From an uncultured Clostridium sp. (lineage in GTDB: Bacteria > Bacillota > Clostridia > TANB77 > CAG-508), in the NCBI GenBank assembly GCA_947643945.1, contig CANRXN010000047.1, positions 1 to 7,422 on the forward strand: a stretch of DNA of 7,422 bases, written 5' to 3'. The notes below the pieces were generated by a model. The model saw nothing but the letters and a program-made list of their open reading frames with translations, was not told the DNA's origin and did no database searches. Position numbers and translations under genes: made by a program. Shown here one piece after another: positions 6,235 to 7,422 of the stretch. How positions within the stretch are numbered: the first letter of the stretch is position 1; the number at the start of each line of letters is the position of its first letter.

Positions 6235-7422
6235 TTTTGATAAACCACCTTTCCATTTACAATGGTATATTGCACTCTTCCTTTTAATTCTTTTCCAATA
6301 AATGGACTATTTTGGGATTTTGATACAATCATATCTTTTGTATAAGTATACGTTTCGTTTGGATCAAAGATGGTGATGTCTGCTACTTTTCCTTCTTCTA
6401 TGGTTCCTCTATCGATGTGTAGTAATTTGGCTGGATTATAAGAAGTTAGTTTTACTAAGTCTAAATAGGTTAGGTCTCCAGTATCAACTAAATTCATGAT
6501 TTCTGCTGGTAGAGCTGTTTCAAATCCGATGATACCGTTTGGAGCTGTGGCTAGCCCTTTGTTTTTCTCGTCTTCTGCATGTGGGGCATGGTCTGTTATG
6601 ATGGCATCGATAGTTCCTTCTTTTAGACCTTCTATGATGGCTTTTCTATCTTTTTCTTCTCTTAGTGGTGGATTCATTTTTGCATTTACGCCTGATTTTA
6701 TCACTTCGTCTACTGTAAATGTAAAGTAGTGAGGACAGGTTTCGCATGAAATTTTAACGCCTCTTTTTTTGGCATCTCTTACCATGTTTTTTGTTGTTTT
6801 TGTACTGATGTGACAAATATGTGCTCTTACATCATTTGTTTCTGAAATTACGATTTCTCTTGCTGCCATGATTTCTTCTGCTTCTGGTAATACACCATCT
6901 ACGCCTAATTGTTCTGCTATTTTTCCAGCGTTAATAGCACCAGCTGCAACTGTCTTTTCTTCACAATGTGAGGCAACAAAGGTTCCTAGTTTATCTGCTT
7001 TTATGATTGCTTCTCTCATTATTTTGCTGTTTACCACTGGCATTCCATCGTCTGAAAAGGCAATAGCTCCTGCTTTCTTTAGTTCTTCAAAATTTACTAG
7101 TTCTTCTCCCTTTTCTCCTTTGGATACAGAGGCATATGGTAAAACATTACATAGATTTACTCGTTTGGCTTCTTCTATGATTTTTTGCAAAACAATAGCG
7201 CTATCTGGTGTTGGTTTTGTATTTGGCATAGGACAAATTGTAGTAAAACCACCACAAACGGCGCTTTTGCTACCTGTTTCGATTGTTTCTTTATGCTCAA
7301 AGCCAGGTTCTCTTAAGTGGCAGTGCATATCAATCATTCCAGGTATAATATTTAAATTAGTACAGTCAATTGTTTTGTCTGCTGTTTCTTCGATTTTATC
7401 TCCTATTTTTTTGATTTTGTCG
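6225..7422 (-). CDS. pyrC: Dihydroorotase, class I, 5' end outside the window
   Basis: Dihydroorotase closes carbamoyl aspartate to dihydroorotate, the third step of UMP synthesis, with zinc. The frame is open to the window edge, giving about 398 visible residues of an expected 425 or so; only some 25-30 N-terminal residues are missing. The ATG at 7337 (MIDMHCHLREPG) is internal: upstream in frame comes DKTIDCTNLNIIPG, the normal first beta-sandwich part. Family motifs in order are the metal-binding HCHLREPG, GGFTT, SDDG, SHCEE, CHIST, CETCPHYF, and TDHAPHA with the catalytic aspartate. The C-terminal sandwich follows (KVADITIFDP and GRVQYTIVNGKVVY). It is the first gene visible in a run of pyrimidine genes and is followed by ymdB after 44 nt that contain a palindrome. 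Confidence 0.96.
   Translation of the reverse strand, partial: DKIKKIGDKIEETADKTIDCTNLNIIPGMIDMHCHLREPGFEHKETIETGSKSAVCGGFTTICPMPNTKPTPDSAIVLQKIIEEAKRVNLCNVLPYASVSKGEKGEELVNFEELKKAGAIAFSDDGMPVVNSKIMREAIIKADKLGTFVASHCEEKTVAAGAINAGKIAEQLGVDGVLPEAEEIMAAREIVISETNDVRAHICHISTKTTKNMVRDAKKRGVKISCETCPHYFTFTVDEVIKSGVNAKMNPPLREEKDRKAIIEGLKEGTIDAIITDHAPHAEDEKNKGLATAPNGIIGFETALPAEIMNLVDTGDLTYLDLVKLTSYNPAKLLHIDRGTIEEGKVADITIFDPNETYTYTKDMIVSKSQNSPFIGKELKGRVQYTIVNGKVVYQKGI

Noticed and set aside
353..6729. Open frames of 60-150 codons on the plus strand
   Set aside because: All lie opposite conserved minus-strand genes, lack family motifs and good ribosome sites, and have the composition expected of antisense shadows.
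1..7422. CRISPR array, mobile element, tRNA, rRNA or riboswitch
   Set aside because: I saw no spaced direct repeats, transposase or integrase frames, tRNA-like cloverleafs or recognisable riboswitch cores. Gaps between genes are at most 111 nt.

Overview
The window is AT-rich (about one third G+C by eye). It carries nine genes, all on the minus strand, packed with short gaps and good Shine-Dalgarno sites. Gene content and protein style point to an AT-rich Firmicute, most likely an anaerobic, uncultured-type member of the Clostridia. The main pointers are a class 1B dihydroorotate dehydrogenase with its PyrK partner, a type-2-like OMP decarboxylase, a YmdB-family phosphodiesterase, an Spx/ArsC-like protein and a stand-alone IspH. 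The taxonomic call is inference. Genes end with TAA, TAG and TGA, so the standard bacterial code fits.

In transcription order (high to low coordinates) the layout is: pyrC (5' end cut by the window edge), a ymdB-like phosphodiesterase, an ArsC/Spx-like thioredoxin-fold gene, pyrF (overlapping the previous stop by 4 nt as ATGA), pyrK, pyrD, ispG, ispH, and then, behind its own strong-looking promoter, the first 48 codons of a probable TM2-domain membrane protein. pyrC, pyrF, pyrK and pyrD cover dihydroorotase, dihydroorotate oxidation and OMP decarboxylation in de novo UMP synthesis. pyrE and pyrB are not in the window. ispG and ispH are the last two steps of the MEP isoprenoid pathway, both 4Fe-4S enzymes, and follow pyrD with only 18 nt in between.

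The main oddity is a cluster of reading-frame lesions between about 1296 and 2545. pyrD has one frameshift. ispG has a frameshift in a G4 run, an in-frame TGA, and a further frame change near its 3' end. All flanking coding sequence is conserved and the other genes (about 5 kb) are clean. Low-quality sequence or assembly in this stretch is the simplest explanation; true decay of an otherwise essential gene is the alternative.

Three intergenic hairpins lie directly after the stop codons of pyrC, pyrF and ispG. Two of them have REP-like cores (GGGGACGTTCC and GGGACAGGTACC). I see no mobile element, CRISPR array, RNA gene or novel defence-like system; this is mostly a housekeeping region.
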